A stretch of DNA of 64,000 nucleotides from Prevotella merdae (GCF_900290275.1 NZ_LT985324.1:1232776-1296775); one strand, 5' to 3'; positions 16,691-24,584 are shown, numbered from the stretch's first letter. The notes: a model not told the origin generated them from the letters alone. Numbers and translations are program-made.

Positions 16691-17028
16691 CTCCACAAAG
16701 TTACACCATAAAAACGACAAACAGATATTTTTATTGCATTATCTCACTTCACCCACGCAAATTGGGTATAAATCGTGCTGTGGGAACTTCTCGCAGCCGA
16801 TATAGAGTGTTTCGAAGGCATCGGTGCCGTTGGTACGGTGTTCGAGAAGGTCTTCTTCTGATTCAGGTTGTTTTCACCAAAAAAGGTGCAGATGAAGCGA
16901 AGCGTAACAGGAGATGATGCCGATGGCTGCTGCCCACAAAGGAAAAGCCCTTGTCCTACGTTGGTTGGGCGCAATACAAAGGCATTATATGGAAAGGCGG
17001 ATGAGGAGGAATTCCGCTTCAATAAATC
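16691..17028. repeat. Degenerate repeat module R4
   Basis: Includes the promoter-flank sequence shared with R1 (CACAAAGTTACACC), the minus-strand frame for EHRTNGTDAFETLYIG, the extra bases for QPESEED kept in R1, and the plus-strand tail SYVGWAQYKGIIWKGG, stop (TGA), GGIPLQ and TAA. The in-frame TGA and frameshifts show it is decayed. It shares all the parts found singly in R1-R3, so it is close to the ancestral arrangement. Confidence 0.6.
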
Positions 17029-17050
17029 TTTAATATTTCCATTCTTCTTA

Positions 17051-17386
17051 CTATTCAAAAATTCTAAACAAAGCATACATTATAGACCCCAAACCAACAA
17101 CATATCCTTTAAGATAATTAATATAGTTTATTGTAAAACTCGGTGGGAAATTACGCCTGTCTTTGTATGTGATATTTAGGAATGTAATACCATAGAATAT
17201 TGCACAAATACTATCATATCTTTTAAATAAGATGGTTGTTATTCCTAAGCATATCATCAAAATTGAAAAAATCAAGTAAGTGCCATATTTTACGGCACTT
17301 ACCGACTTTTTGTGCTTAATAACTGAAAACATTATTGCAATTCCTGTTATAGACGCTAATATTCCCCAAAGACAAATATAGTTCAT
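17051..17386 (-). CDS. Polytopic small membrane protein, 111 residues, possible immunity protein
   Basis: About four hydrophobic helices (YICLWGILASITGIAIMF, YGTYLIFSILMICLGITTIL, ICAIFYGITFLNI, VVGLGSIMYALFRIF). I choose ATG 17386 rather than a TTG at 17404 because the coding fragment upstream ends at 17392, leaving a 5-base gap. Small four-helix membrane proteins directly after a toxin end are typical immunity proteins against pore-forming or membrane-acting toxins. That is context inference, as no family is recognised. Confidence 0.6.
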   Translation of the reverse strand: MNYICLWGILASITGIAIMFSVIKHKKSVSAVKYGTYLIFSILMICLGITTILFKRYDSICAIFYGITFLNITYKDRRNFPPSFTINYINYLKGYVVGLGSIMYALFRIFE

Positions 17387-17391
17387 AATTA

Positions 17392-17550
17392 TTACTTTTT
17401 GCAAATAGTACTATCGTTTTTGACTTCTTCTTGTTTCTTTTCAATTATCATATCTGTAATCCTTTCGGCTCCAGAAAATTTTAATTTAGTTCCTTGCTTT
17501 AGAATTTCTGTTCCAAGTTCAATACTTAACATTATGCAATCTTTTGCATA
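17392..17550 (-). pseudogene. Conserved leader fragment, copy C, with a longer variable tail
   Basis: The minus strand reads YAKDCIMLSIELGTEILKQG, then TKLKFSGAERITDMIIEKKQ, EEVKNDSTICKK and TAA at 17392-17394. The first 22 residues equal the end of copy A, which stops right there; in this copy the frame goes on for 30 more residues. So the shared part ends at GTK and what follows differs, as expected of a constant region ahead of a variable C-terminus. An internal ATG (17532) could give a 46-residue peptide. No start or signal is present upstream. Confidence 0.5.
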
Positions 17551-17563
17551 ATCATATTATTTT

Positions 17564-17800
17564 TCACTTACGACGAAGCTTTATATACAAGCCCAAAACT
17601 ATTATCGTATTTATGGCAAACCAAATAAAATTTATAGTAACACCAGTATCGAATATCTGGTAAACCATATTTATGATAGCATCATTATCTATAGTTTCTA
17701 CCTCGTATTTTATACTAACATACGCATTTACCACAAAGATAGCATAAACAAAAACCATTAGAAATGATATAATCAAGTAAATTATTAACAGTTTCTTCAT
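17564..17800 (-). CDS. Small two-helix membrane protein, 78 residues
   Basis: Two hydrophobic helices (LLIIYLIISFLMVFVYAIFV and FIWFAINTIIVLGLYI) separated by an acidic loop with VETIDNDAI. The start at ATG 17800 follows the stop of the upstream coding fragment (17807) by 6 bases. No family recognised. Its size and position suggest an immunity protein, inferred from the context of the array. Confidence 0.55.
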   Translation of the reverse strand: MKKLLIIYLIISFLMVFVYAIFVVNAYVSIKYEVETIDNDAIINMVYQIFDTGVTINFIWFAINTIIVLGLYIKLRRK

Positions 17801-17806
17801 AAACAA

Positions 17807-17941
17807 TCATCTATTAAAATTCTGACTACTACTATTGCTTCCACTTCCAAAAGGACCAAAACCATTCCCACTTGAAGAAGAATGTGTATTTGAATTGCCT
17901 TTTTTATTGGACAGTAGTGAATTATGATAAATCGAGTTACT
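17807..17941 (-). pseudogene. Glycine/serine-rich protein tail before the membrane protein gene
   Basis: The minus strand is open from 17941 to TGA at 17807-17809 and reads SNSIYHNSLLSNKKG, then NSNTHSSSSGNGFGPFGSGS and NSSSQNFNR. There is no start; two stops lie immediately upstream. It could be joined to the frame of the neighbouring gene (ending 17937) by a single-base shift, which would make one longer protein ending in this low-complexity tail. Probably the end of a lost toxin-like protein. Confidence 0.35.
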
Positions 17942-18197
17942 TCATTAAAATTGATTTATTATTGCAGCCATAGCCGATAATCTTTACATCTACTTTTGAA
18001 TGGATTAAAGTTGGTGAACCTTGTATCTTGTATTGGAAGTAGATTGTATCTATTTTCTCTGTTGTGGCTATTTTGAGAGTTTTAACTTGATTGAATATTT
18101 CCATTGTTATCTTTTTGAATTTTTTATTGTCGCAAATGACCACTCTTTTTTGTAACCATCTATATTTCCATACACCATCTGAACCACCTTTAAACAA
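17937..18197 (-). CDS. Hypothetical protein fragment beside IS66, 86 residues
   Basis: The frame encodes a basic N-terminal part and a beta-rich region (KTLKIATTEKIDTIYFQY, HSKVDVKIIGYGC). No family recognised. It lies 40 bases from the left end of the IS66 element, so it may be the 3' part of a gene cut by that insertion. The start codon used for the frame is not supported by any other signal. Confidence 0.35.
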   Translation of the reverse strand: MFKGGSDGVWKYRWLQKRVVICDNKKFKKITMEIFNQVKTLKIATTEKIDTIYFQYKIQGSPTLIHSKVDVKIIGYGCNNKSILMK

Positions 18198-18243
18198 AGG
18201 CAGTTCATAAGATGTTAAAATAAAAAACGATTGAATTTAACGT

Positions 18244-20142
18244 TTATTTCTGTATAAAGCATGGCAAGATTGCCTCCTTTTCAGCATGGCTGCAAGGTTT
18301 ATCTGTAAGACGAGAGACCAACTCCTTGATGTACCTTACAGGAGACAACTTGTTCATACTACAGCTCTCTATAACAGAAAACATAAAGGCATAGTCAAGC
18401 GCAGAATCTTCACTGCCGATATTCAGACAGTTTTTAAGATTCAGCTTGATGTGTCTCATCATTTGTTCTGCCAAGTTGTTGGATAACTCGAGATTGCCAT
18501 CCTGCAAAATTGTCTGCATTGCAGACCACTCTGCTTTGATATACTTTAGTGCTTTCTTTGTCAAGGTCCCTAAGCCTTTGTAGCCTGATCTGGCAAACTG
18601 CTCAAATTTTTCTTTAATCCGTTCCATTATAGGACGACTCCTTTTGAGTCTTTCCAAACGGACTTGCTCGGAATCTAGATTTGCCTTTTTGCAATCATGC
18701 TCTATTGCAAAAAGCCTTCCTATCTCATCTATAAACCACATTGACAAGGAATGGTTCTCCTCCAGGGATTCTACAAATTTTCTCCTTATATGAGTAAGGC
18801 AGGCTGAGCGATGTTGGTTTGGATGTTCCTCGTCATCATATACCTTATATACTACATAACCATCTGTAGTGAAGAAGCCGATGAAGTTGTCCAAGAACTG
18901 ACGGATTGCCTTGAGGCCACGGCTTCCGTGCTCGTATATAAACCACACGAGTTTTTGGACATTAGCCTTGATTCCCCAAAAGTAACGTTTCAGGTATTTA
19001 CGGATACCCTCATCTGTTTTAACTCCTACTAGTCCGGAGGTTTCATCTATCATCCAGTTGTGGGTCTTCTTGATAGTTGACTCCCAAACCTCCTTCATCT
19101 CTTTACGGATATAAGTGATAATCTTATGGACTATGACACCAAGAGTTTTGGTGTTCATGTTCAATCCCATATGAGACAGTTTGTCTACGATTCTTGTAAA
19201 CGGAGTGTTGTAAGCAAAATGCTCGGTTAGAACATAAGTTATCAGTTCCAAATCAAAAGGCACTCCCTTTATTAAGCGGGTGTTTGGTCGTGTTATCCCT
19301 TGGCCTTTACCTTTCACATAATAACTGGCAACTTCATAGAAATGCTCTTCATAATGCTCAGGGATGCGGACCAACTCACGATACCACCATGTTTCGATTT
19401 CTCCATTACGCTTCACGAAATGTCCGTTTTCAGGAAGAGAGAAATATTCATGTAACTTATGATATACAGGAGTGAGTGTATAGGGCTTGTTCTTCTGATA
19501 GTCTGTACGGACTGAACGCTTGTCATGTGAGTCCTTCTTTTGGGGAGAAACATGTCCTCCTGAAGAAGTGGATGAATCAGACTTATTGTTGTTCTTCTTA
19601 TCTGGCCAATCATCCTTTTCCTCTTCTCTCGTCACCTCATTGCCCGACTTCAATAGCTTTGCCTGCTCGGCATTGCGCTTGAATTTCTGACGTTGACGAT
19701 AGGAAGCCAACCATTTTGCCTCTGTTTCCGAGATTGCAGATTTCTCAAGCATAGCAGTAAGTTTTGATATCTTCTCGTTCAAGGAAGCTATCAAATTATC
19801 GGATGCTTTCTGATGACAAGCACTCTCCTCCATTACACGCTTGACATTTTCCATATTATCAATACGCAACTGTTTGAGTTCTGCCTTATGACGTTCTGCC
19901 TGATCCTTCATCTGTTGCATGTAGAACTCCTTCATATTGTCCTGCTGGGCTTTGAAGAACTGACGGTCCTCTTCACGTTGACGTTCAAAGTCGGCACGCA
20001 TGGCTTGATCGTGGGCTACAAGATCTATCTGCCCACGATTCGCTGTAGCCTTCTCTTCATTAAGACGGGCTATCTCAGCATAAGCCAAACGTAACTTCAT
20101 TTCGTCATTCATATCCATAAAGGTACTGCTTTTTTCTGACAT
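18244..20142 (-). CDS. tnpC: IS66 transposase TnpC
   Basis: I take ATG 20142 (MSEKSSTFMDMNDEM); the frame extends upstream to 20202, but those residues look like read-through of the overlap. About 632 residues. An N-terminal coiled coil (about 10-140, rich in E, K, Q and R) is followed by a zinc-ribbon/linker region. The DDE core carries WMIDETSGLVG (first Asp), FFTTDGYVVYK (second Asp) and NLAEQMMRHIKL (Glu). An IS66 C-terminal region follows (MFSVIESCSMNKLSPVRYIK). It catalyses transposition of the element. No frameshift is seen, so it is probably active. Confidence 0.9.
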   Translation of the reverse strand: MSEKSSTFMDMNDEMKLRLAYAEIARLNEEKATANRGQIDLVAHDQAMRADFERQREEDRQFFKAQQDNMKEFYMQQMKDQAERHKAELKQLRIDNMENVKRVMEESACHQKASDNLIASLNEKISKLTAMLEKSAISETEAKWLASYRQRQKFKRNAEQAKLLKSGNEVTREEEKDDWPDKKNNNKSDSSTSSGGHVSPQKKDSHDKRSVRTDYQKNKPYTLTPVYHKLHEYFSLPENGHFVKRNGEIETWWYRELVRIPEHYEEHFYEVASYYVKGKGQGITRPNTRLIKGVPFDLELITYVLTEHFAYNTPFTRIVDKLSHMGLNMNTKTLGVIVHKIITYIRKEMKEVWESTIKKTHNWMIDETSGLVGVKTDEGIRKYLKRYFWGIKANVQKLVWFIYEHGSRGLKAIRQFLDNFIGFFTTDGYVVYKVYDDEEHPNQHRSACLTHIRRKFVESLEENHSLSMWFIDEIGRLFAIEHDCKKANLDSEQVRLERLKRSRPIMERIKEKFEQFARSGYKGLGTLTKKALKYIKAEWSAMQTILQDGNLELSNNLAEQMMRHIKLNLKNCLNIGSEDSALDYAFMFSVIESCSMNKLSPVRYIKELVSRLTDKPCSHAEKEAILPCFIQK

Positions 20143-20202
20143 ATGCAAGACTTTTATTAGATATTTTATATGCAAATTACTGATAAACAAGAGCTTACAC
20201 AA

Positions 20203-20550
20203 TCAAGCAGCGTCTTCTTTTATCATCATTTTAGTTACTTGTACGCCTTCTGTAAGTGCAACAAAATCGCTCCAGCATATTTTGTAACAAGAACGCTTTT
20301 CGTCGAATATGGGCAAAAAGAATTTTTCATCATCCAAACGAATTTTTATCAATTCAAATCTACGGCGACCACGATAGAGTATCTTCATCGTACGAAGAGT
20401 CTTTGACATAAAGATAAAAACAGATTCATCAAGAAATGGATCCAAGCCCATTTGGGAGCGGACTACTTCTGAAAGGGTATCGATATCCTTACGCATATCC
20501 ATAGGGGATGAACAGAAATAGTACCTCTGTTTACTTGTAAAGGATATCAT
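20203..20550 (-). CDS. tnpB: IS66 accessory protein TnpB
   Basis: The 115-residue protein has the IS66 Orf2 signature: FCSSPMDMRKDIDTLSEVV and IFMSKTLRTMKILYRGRRRFELIKIRLD. It is needed for efficient IS66 transposition, though its exact activity is unknown. Immediately follows tnpA and precedes tnpC in one transcript. Confidence 0.9.
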   Translation of the reverse strand: MISFTSKQRYYFCSSPMDMRKDIDTLSEVVRSQMGLDPFLDESVFIFMSKTLRTMKILYRGRRRFELIKIRLDDEKFFLPIFDEKRSCYKICWSDFVALTEGVQVTKMMIKEDAA

Positions 20551-20967
20551 TTAGCCTACGATTTTGTGCAACAATGCGGTTATCTCATTCACATCTGTTT
20601 CACAAAGAGACAACTCCATTCCGTTACTGAAAGACACGTGCATCGATATGATGCTATAAGTGGAAACGGGAGGTTTGGCCGGAGATATAGGATCTTCCGT
20701 ATTGTCTGTTTCCACCGATGAAGAGGTTGGAGCTTTTCTCTCAACAGATTCAATTTCCAAGGGAACAAGAGCTTTGTCTCCTTTGGATAAATCACCGCTC
20801 TTTGCCTTGCTGTCCCAAAAACACTTTCGATAGTAATGTAGCACATTAGCATATGTATAATTACTTTCATCACAAAATTGCTTAAGGGAGCGGCCTCGGC
20901 CATACATCTCGAACTCACGAATGATGGCTGCATAATCAACCTTTACCTTCTTTACTTTATTTTCCAT
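20551..20967 (-). CDS. tnpA: IS66 accessory protein TnpA (helix-turn-helix)
   Basis: 138 residues. The first 50 (IREFEMYGRGRSLKQFCDESNYTYANVLHYYRK as consecutive helices) form a transposase-type HTH. A Ser/Thr/Pro-rich linker is followed by a C-terminal strand region SIISMHVSFSNGMELSL. First gene of the IS66 operon. Its promoter must lie in the 76 bases before the right element end. Confidence 0.85.
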   Translation of the reverse strand: MENKVKKVKVDYAAIIREFEMYGRGRSLKQFCDESNYTYANVLHYYRKCFWDSKAKSGDLSKGDKALVPLEIESVERKAPTSSSVETDNTEDPISPAKPPVSTYSIISMHVSFSNGMELSLCETDVNEITALLHKIVG

Positions 20968-21249
20968 TTGCTACTGATTTTTTGTTCAGCAGCAAAGTTA
21001 ATATCTACTTCTTAGTAAACGATATGGAGAAATAGACGGTTACCTATCAGTTTTTTGAAAAAAGTTATTATGTATCGTTTTGCAGAAGATAAGCTGCACT
21101 CGGCAATGTAAAAGCCAGCTTTCATTGCGCTCATTTGCATTGTCTTTTAGGGTAAAGCATCGAGTATACTAAATGCTCCGATATAGTATTGAAGACTATA
21201 ACTCCTCCTTACTTTTAAACTACTTATCCAAAGATTACCTACTGTTCAA

Positions 21250-21849
21250 TTATAATGATACTAAGGACGCTGCCCATTCAGGTATATCTTCAGAATATTT
21301 CTTTATCAAGTGTCCATCAGTTGTTCGATAAAGCAATTGCGGCAACTCATTATCTCGTGAATTATCGTAAATATATGCTCTGTCAACAAAACTTATAGCC
21401 TGAGCAGCAAGTGCCAACGACTTGTAATATCTACTGAATACCTTTGAAATGGGAACTTCATGTCCTCCATTAAGATAACGTTGAGCTATTCGCAACACAT
21501 TTATCTCTGGATTCTCTGTACATACATAAAAGAATCGGATAAAGAAACCTTCCGCATGTGCTTTTTGAAGAAATTCCAATTTTTCTTGAGACGAAAACAC
21601 TGTTTCAAAAACAAAACTTATCTTTCTTTCCAAGCAATCATAACGCAAACGTGTAGCTTCCTTTGCAGCTTTCATCACAGCATCCAGAGAATTCCAGTCT
21701 CCAAAGTTCTCTTGTGCGATATTGTCAGGATTGATATAGACACTATCTGCTGTCCATTCGTTGGCAAGCAGTTTTTCTGTAGTAGATGTCTTGCCAGAAC
21801 CATTCGGACCTGCAACAACACACAAAACGGGGCGAAGCTCTTTTACCAT
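21250..21849 (-). CDS. Zeta-toxin-like P-loop kinase
   Basis: 199 residues. Walker A GPNGSGKTS at 14-22, DNIAQENFGD after it, and RYDCLERKISFVFETVFSS, the zeta-family strand with the catalytic-base region, followed by FYVCTENPEINVLRIAQRYL. Zeta toxins phosphorylate UDP-N-acetylglucosamine and poison peptidoglycan synthesis; relatives of this short type in Bacteroidetes are untested. The start follows the stop of the small upstream gene by 2 bases, so the pair is coupled like a toxin-antitoxin operon. No truncation. Some family members are housekeeping kinases, so toxicity is unproven. Confidence 0.78.
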   Translation of the reverse strand: MVKELRPVLCVVAGPNGSGKTSTTEKLLANEWTADSVYINPDNIAQENFGDWNSLDAVMKAAKEATRLRYDCLERKISFVFETVFSSQEKLEFLQKAHAEGFFIRFFYVCTENPEINVLRIAQRYLNGGHEVPISKVFSRYYKSLALAAQAISFVDRAYIYDNSRDNELPQLLYRTTDGHLIKKYSEDIPEWAASLVSL

Positions 21850-21851
21850 GA

Positions 21852-22046
21852 TTATTGACTATTAGATGAAAGTGTTTGTCTTTGTCTCTGTATCAACTCT
21901 ATAGTTTCTTGCATCTTCTGCTTTAAAACCTGTTTTGCATTATACGAGCTTTGCCTTGCAGAACAAGCTACTTGATACATTAATTCATGAAGCATGGCAT
22001 CTGTTGGTTCTTCCATAGATGTCAAACGATATTCTTTGATACTCAT
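21852..22046 (-). CDS. Small partner protein, putative antitoxin
   Basis: I choose ATG 22046 (MSIKEYRLTSMEEPTDAML). It is preceded by AGGAGGG at a proper distance, unusual here because most genes in this lineage lack a clear ribosome-binding site. The 64-residue protein is helical (AMLHELMYQVACSARQ, KQVLKQKMQETIELIQRQRQ) and acts with the kinase gene 2 bases downstream. It has no epsilon antitoxin similarity that I recognise. The antitoxin role is inferred from order, size and coupling. Confidence 0.65.
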   Translation of the reverse strand: MSIKEYRLTSMEEPTDAMLHELMYQVACSARQSSYNAKQVLKQKMQETIELIQRQRQTLSSNSQ

Positions 22047-22066
22047 ATACACCCTCCTTTTTTCTG

Positions 22067-22097
22067 CAAAGATATAGTATATCTTCCATTTTTACAA
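22067..22097 (-). promoter_or_regulatory. Promoter of the zeta-like toxin-antitoxin operon
   Basis: On the minus strand TTG (22097-22095), 20 bases, then TATCTTTG (22074-22067). It closely resembles the promoter of the nuclease gene at 23421-23451 across the whole spacer. Confidence 0.8.
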
Positions 22098-22187
22098 GGA
22101 TTTTGACACTAATTTTCTAATGTTTGGGATTTATTCCCCATACAGATTCTTCATAAACGCCATCATTCTCAGGTCTTTTGCCGACGG

Positions 22188-22464
22188 TCATTTCTTGCCT
22201 TGCAGAGCAAGGTCGAGGTATACTTTATAGTCATCGGAGAGAGACTTGCGAAGTTCAGCTGGCATGAGCATATACCATTATCTTTTTCTTCATCGCAATA
22301 GGTCACTACCATTTTGAAGGATATAAGGAGTCTTACGCTCCTTGCGGACAACGTAAGTACTGTCTCTTGCAGACTATCAGCATGTTGGCTTTTGTGGTGC
22401 TGCCAAGAATCTGAGAAAGACGAATAGCGTCAGCGGTATAGGTTTTGGAGGGTAATGTAATCAT
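22188..22464 (-). pseudogene. Decayed small gene between the antitoxin and nuclease genes
   Basis: ATG at 22464 starts MITLPSKTYTADAIRLSQIL, which runs to a stop after CPQGA. A shifted frame continues with KTPYILQNGSDLLR, and a third with MPAELRKSLSDDYKVYLDLA ending at TGA 22188-22190. Together they look like one small gene of about 85-90 codons broken by at least two frameshifts. Family unknown. The remainder of 22098-22187 shows nothing. Confidence 0.4.
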
Positions 22465-22473
22465 TTACAAAAC

Positions 22474-23391
22474 TTAAAGTTTAGTTATCTCTTCCTGTGA
22501 AAGGCCTGTTGCTTTCATTATAGCGTCAATAGGCATATCCATTTCAAGAAGTTTTTTTGCTATTTCTACAGCTTTGTCTTTTTTACCTTCTGCAAGACCT
22601 TCCGCACGACCTTCTACAAGACCTTCCGCACGACCTTTTGCAAGTCCTTTTGCAAGTCCTTTCTCTTCTGCATTATCCAGCGAGTTCTTCATGTCGCGAT
22701 AAGCTTTGAGACTGTCCTCATATTCACGAAGCTCAGTTTTTGAGAATCTTGCGATTTCAGCCTGATTAAACAAACGACTAAAGACTTCTGTTTGGAGATA
22801 CCTGGGTTGACGGTCAAGACGCGAGAGGTTTTGAAGAACATAAATCCACTTGTCATAATTGGTCTTTAGTTCTTCTATACTCTTTTTGAACTTGGCTATT
22901 TCAACATACTTAAATGTGAGTTTATCGTTGAACACTCGATGTGTCCGCTTGTCAAGCAAGCCGACGTCGTGATTGATTGTATCTTGTGCAAAAGCAGAAT
23001 CTGTCATGTCGTAGTTGAGTAATGCAACAACATAAACATGCTTGAGTTCATAATTCCATACTTCTCCTTTTTGCGCTTGCTCACGAATAGGGAATGTGGC
23101 ATAATAGAGGGAACGGTCTTTGAAGTATTTCTGACTGGCATTCTGCATCTCAACGATAAACTTCTCGCCCTTCTCATTCTCACAATATACGTCGAATATA
23201 GCCTTGCGGTCTGCACGTACATCACCAACATGCTCACTATTAAGGAATGTCACGTCCTTTACAACCTGTTCACCATCAAACAGAGAGTTGAGAAAATCAA
23301 TTAACAAATCCTTATTGGGATTAGTGCCAAAGATTCGCTTGAAACCGAAATCGGTCAGCAAACTGATATATCGTTCTTCTGTGTATCGCAT
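22474..23391 (-). CDS. Rpn-family recombination-promoting nuclease / PD-(D/E)XK putative transposase
   Basis: 305 residues beginning LLTDFGFKRIFGTNPNKDLL, the PDDEXK_2 family opening. The nuclease core is IFDVYCENEKGEKFIVEMQN, with Asp67, Glu81 and Gln83 as the usual D...ExQ triad. The C-terminal region has a tandem repeat of short units (GLAKGLAKGRAEGLVEG and onwards), then a helix-rich end DMPIDAIMKATGLSQEEITK. Rpn proteins cut DNA non-specifically and raise recombination; recent work on relatives shows phage defence. The repeat part is a natural place for copy-number change. Its promoter is seen at 23421-23451. Confidence 0.88.
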   Translation of the reverse strand: MRYTEERYISLLTDFGFKRIFGTNPNKDLLIDFLNSLFDGEQVVKDVTFLNSEHVGDVRADRKAIFDVYCENEKGEKFIVEMQNASQKYFKDRSLYYATFPIREQAQKGEVWNYELKHVYVVALLNYDMTDSAFAQDTINHDVGLLDKRTHRVFNDKLTFKYVEIAKFKKSIEELKTNYDKWIYVLQNLSRLDRQPRYLQTEVFSRLFNQAEIARFSKTELREYEDSLKAYRDMKNSLDNAEEKGLAKGLAKGRAEGLVEGRAEGLAEGKKDKAVEIAKKLLEMDMPIDAIMKATGLSQEEITKL

Positions 23392-23420
23392 AACCTTTAT
23401 ATTAAATTTGTATTATAACA

Positions 23421-23451
23421 CAAAGATAAAGGATATATTCCATATTTACAA
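23421..23451 (-). promoter_or_regulatory. Promoter of the Rpn-type nuclease gene
   Basis: On the minus strand TTG (23451-23449), 20 bases, TATCTTTG (23428-23421). The 20-base spacer has AAATATGGAATATATCC, nearly the same as at the toxin-antitoxin promoter. Confidence 0.8.
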
Positions 23452-23621
23452 GAATATTGGCACAATTTTGATTATTGAGTGTTGTAATCGGCTTTACCAC
23501 TTGCCAGAGCAAGAAAAAAGTAATATAATATACTTGGCTATTTAATATATGTCAAGTGGTATTTAATATATATTAAAAGGGCATTTAATATAATATAAAT
23601 GGCGAAGTAATATATAATGCT

Positions 23622-23690
23622 GTAATGTGGCTACTTGAGTGGGGTAATGTGGCTACTTGAGTGGTACGGTTCGGAGACCGTACCTCCTAC
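23622..23690. repeat. Tandem 21-base repeat and palindrome after upxY
   Basis: GTAATGTGGCTACTTGAGTG occurs twice (23622 and 23644). Next to it GGTACGGT (23663-23670) pairs perfectly with ACCGTACC (23677-23684), followed by TCCTAC. With GTAGGAGG on the minus strand it belongs to the palindromic family also at 36131-36220. The rest of 23452-23621 is A/T-rich with repeated TTTAATATA tracts and no gene. Confidence 0.7.
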
Positions 23691-23692
23691 AG

Positions 23693-24250
23693 TTACTCGA
23701 TGACTTCAAGTACTTCTGGTTCTACCTCTGCTGATATGGCGAGGGTGTCGGGGATGATGACTACGATTTGTTTGCTGCGTTTGCGGGCAACCTTGACGAA
23801 GATACCTTCGAGCTGGTCTAAGCCTCCATTGCAGTGTACCCTTACACGCACACCTTTCCTTATGTCTATCTCACCAGGACGATAGAAGGTTAGCTTCTTG
23901 TCACTATGCTCGTATAGCTGGATGAAGTTCTGCATGTCTCTGTTTTCTACGGTGAGATAACGAGTTGTCTTGCCATCATGCTCGCGCCAGATGACAAACT
24001 GAAGGTCGTTGTAGACGGATTTCTTGAAGTTGACTATCTGCTTCTGCGAAGCTTGCACAAAGACTAAACTGGGGATGACGGGCACCATGATAACGATCTT
24101 CTTGCCATTACGTGTGCGCACAGCACGCTCCTTGGGGATGAAAAACCTCATTTGTCCATACTCCTGAAGTTTTTCTTCCGCTTTCTTCTCATTTTTATAT
24201 GAGTGCATGACGTACCACCTCGTGATATCAGCACCTGACAAGTTTGCCAT
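23693..24250 (-). CDS. UpxY-family transcription antiterminator (NusG-like), orphan
   Basis: 185 residues with the NusG N-terminal fold: RWYVMHSYKNEKKAEEKLQE at 11-30 and VPVIPSLVFVQASQ near 57-70. It ends with a KOW-type end (RPGEIDIRKGVRVRVHCNGG, then FVKVARKRSKQIVVIIP). UpxY proteins are usually the first gene of a capsule or exopolysaccharide operon and allow RNA polymerase to read through its leader. Here no polysaccharide gene follows on this strand; a palindrome and the nuclease gene do. It is either a leftover of a lost locus, or it acts in trans on the glycan genes at 53-60 kb. Confidence 0.82.
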   Translation of the reverse strand: MANLSGADITRWYVMHSYKNEKKAEEKLQEYGQMRFFIPKERAVRTRNGKKIVIMVPVIPSLVFVQASQKQIVNFKKSVYNDLQFVIWREHDGKTTRYLTVENRDMQNFIQLYEHSDKKLTFYRPGEIDIRKGVRVRVHCNGGLDQLEGIFVKVARKRSKQIVVIIPDTLAISAEVEPEVLEVIE

Positions 24251-24584
24251 ACTTGAAAAAGGAAGGGGATTTTGTGTTAAAACAGTTTAGTTTACGATAC
24301 CAACTTCTTGACACAAGTGCACAATCTTAGTTCATCTCACCACGTGTAGCAAGATGGAAATCAACGAGTTACAGCCAACGATGTCGCGAAAGGCCAGCTT
24401 ACAATGTACTTGTACCATTACGGTAAAACGTGTATATACTGTTCTCTATCTTGCGGAGAGAGAGAATTTTAATGTACAAAAGTATAAAACTTATTTGAAA
24501 TGGCAAAGAAAAACAATTGAGGATTTTAATTGGAATAAGAAAAATATGCATGGTAATTAGACAGAAAAACATGTTTTTTGGGGA

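Larger units (their letters stand above)
18237..21043 (-). mobile_element. IS66-family insertion sequence, apparently complete
   Basis: Three genes in the standard order tnpA-tnpB-tnpC lie on the minus strand with no gaps (stop and next start adjoin). Imperfect inverted repeats can be seen: TAACGTTTATTTCTGTAT at the left (from about 18238), and, read from the right end, GTAACCGTCTATTTCTCCAT (up to 21043). I could not find an 8-base target duplication, so the outer limits are approximate. Insertion separated the immunity-like array from the toxin-antitoxin genes at 21-22 kb. Confidence 0.85.

Noticed and set aside
21044..21249. Possible gene between IS66 and the zeta-like gene
   Set aside because: No open frame with a start of useful length; contains only short G/C-containing tracts similar to common Prevotella intergenic sequence.
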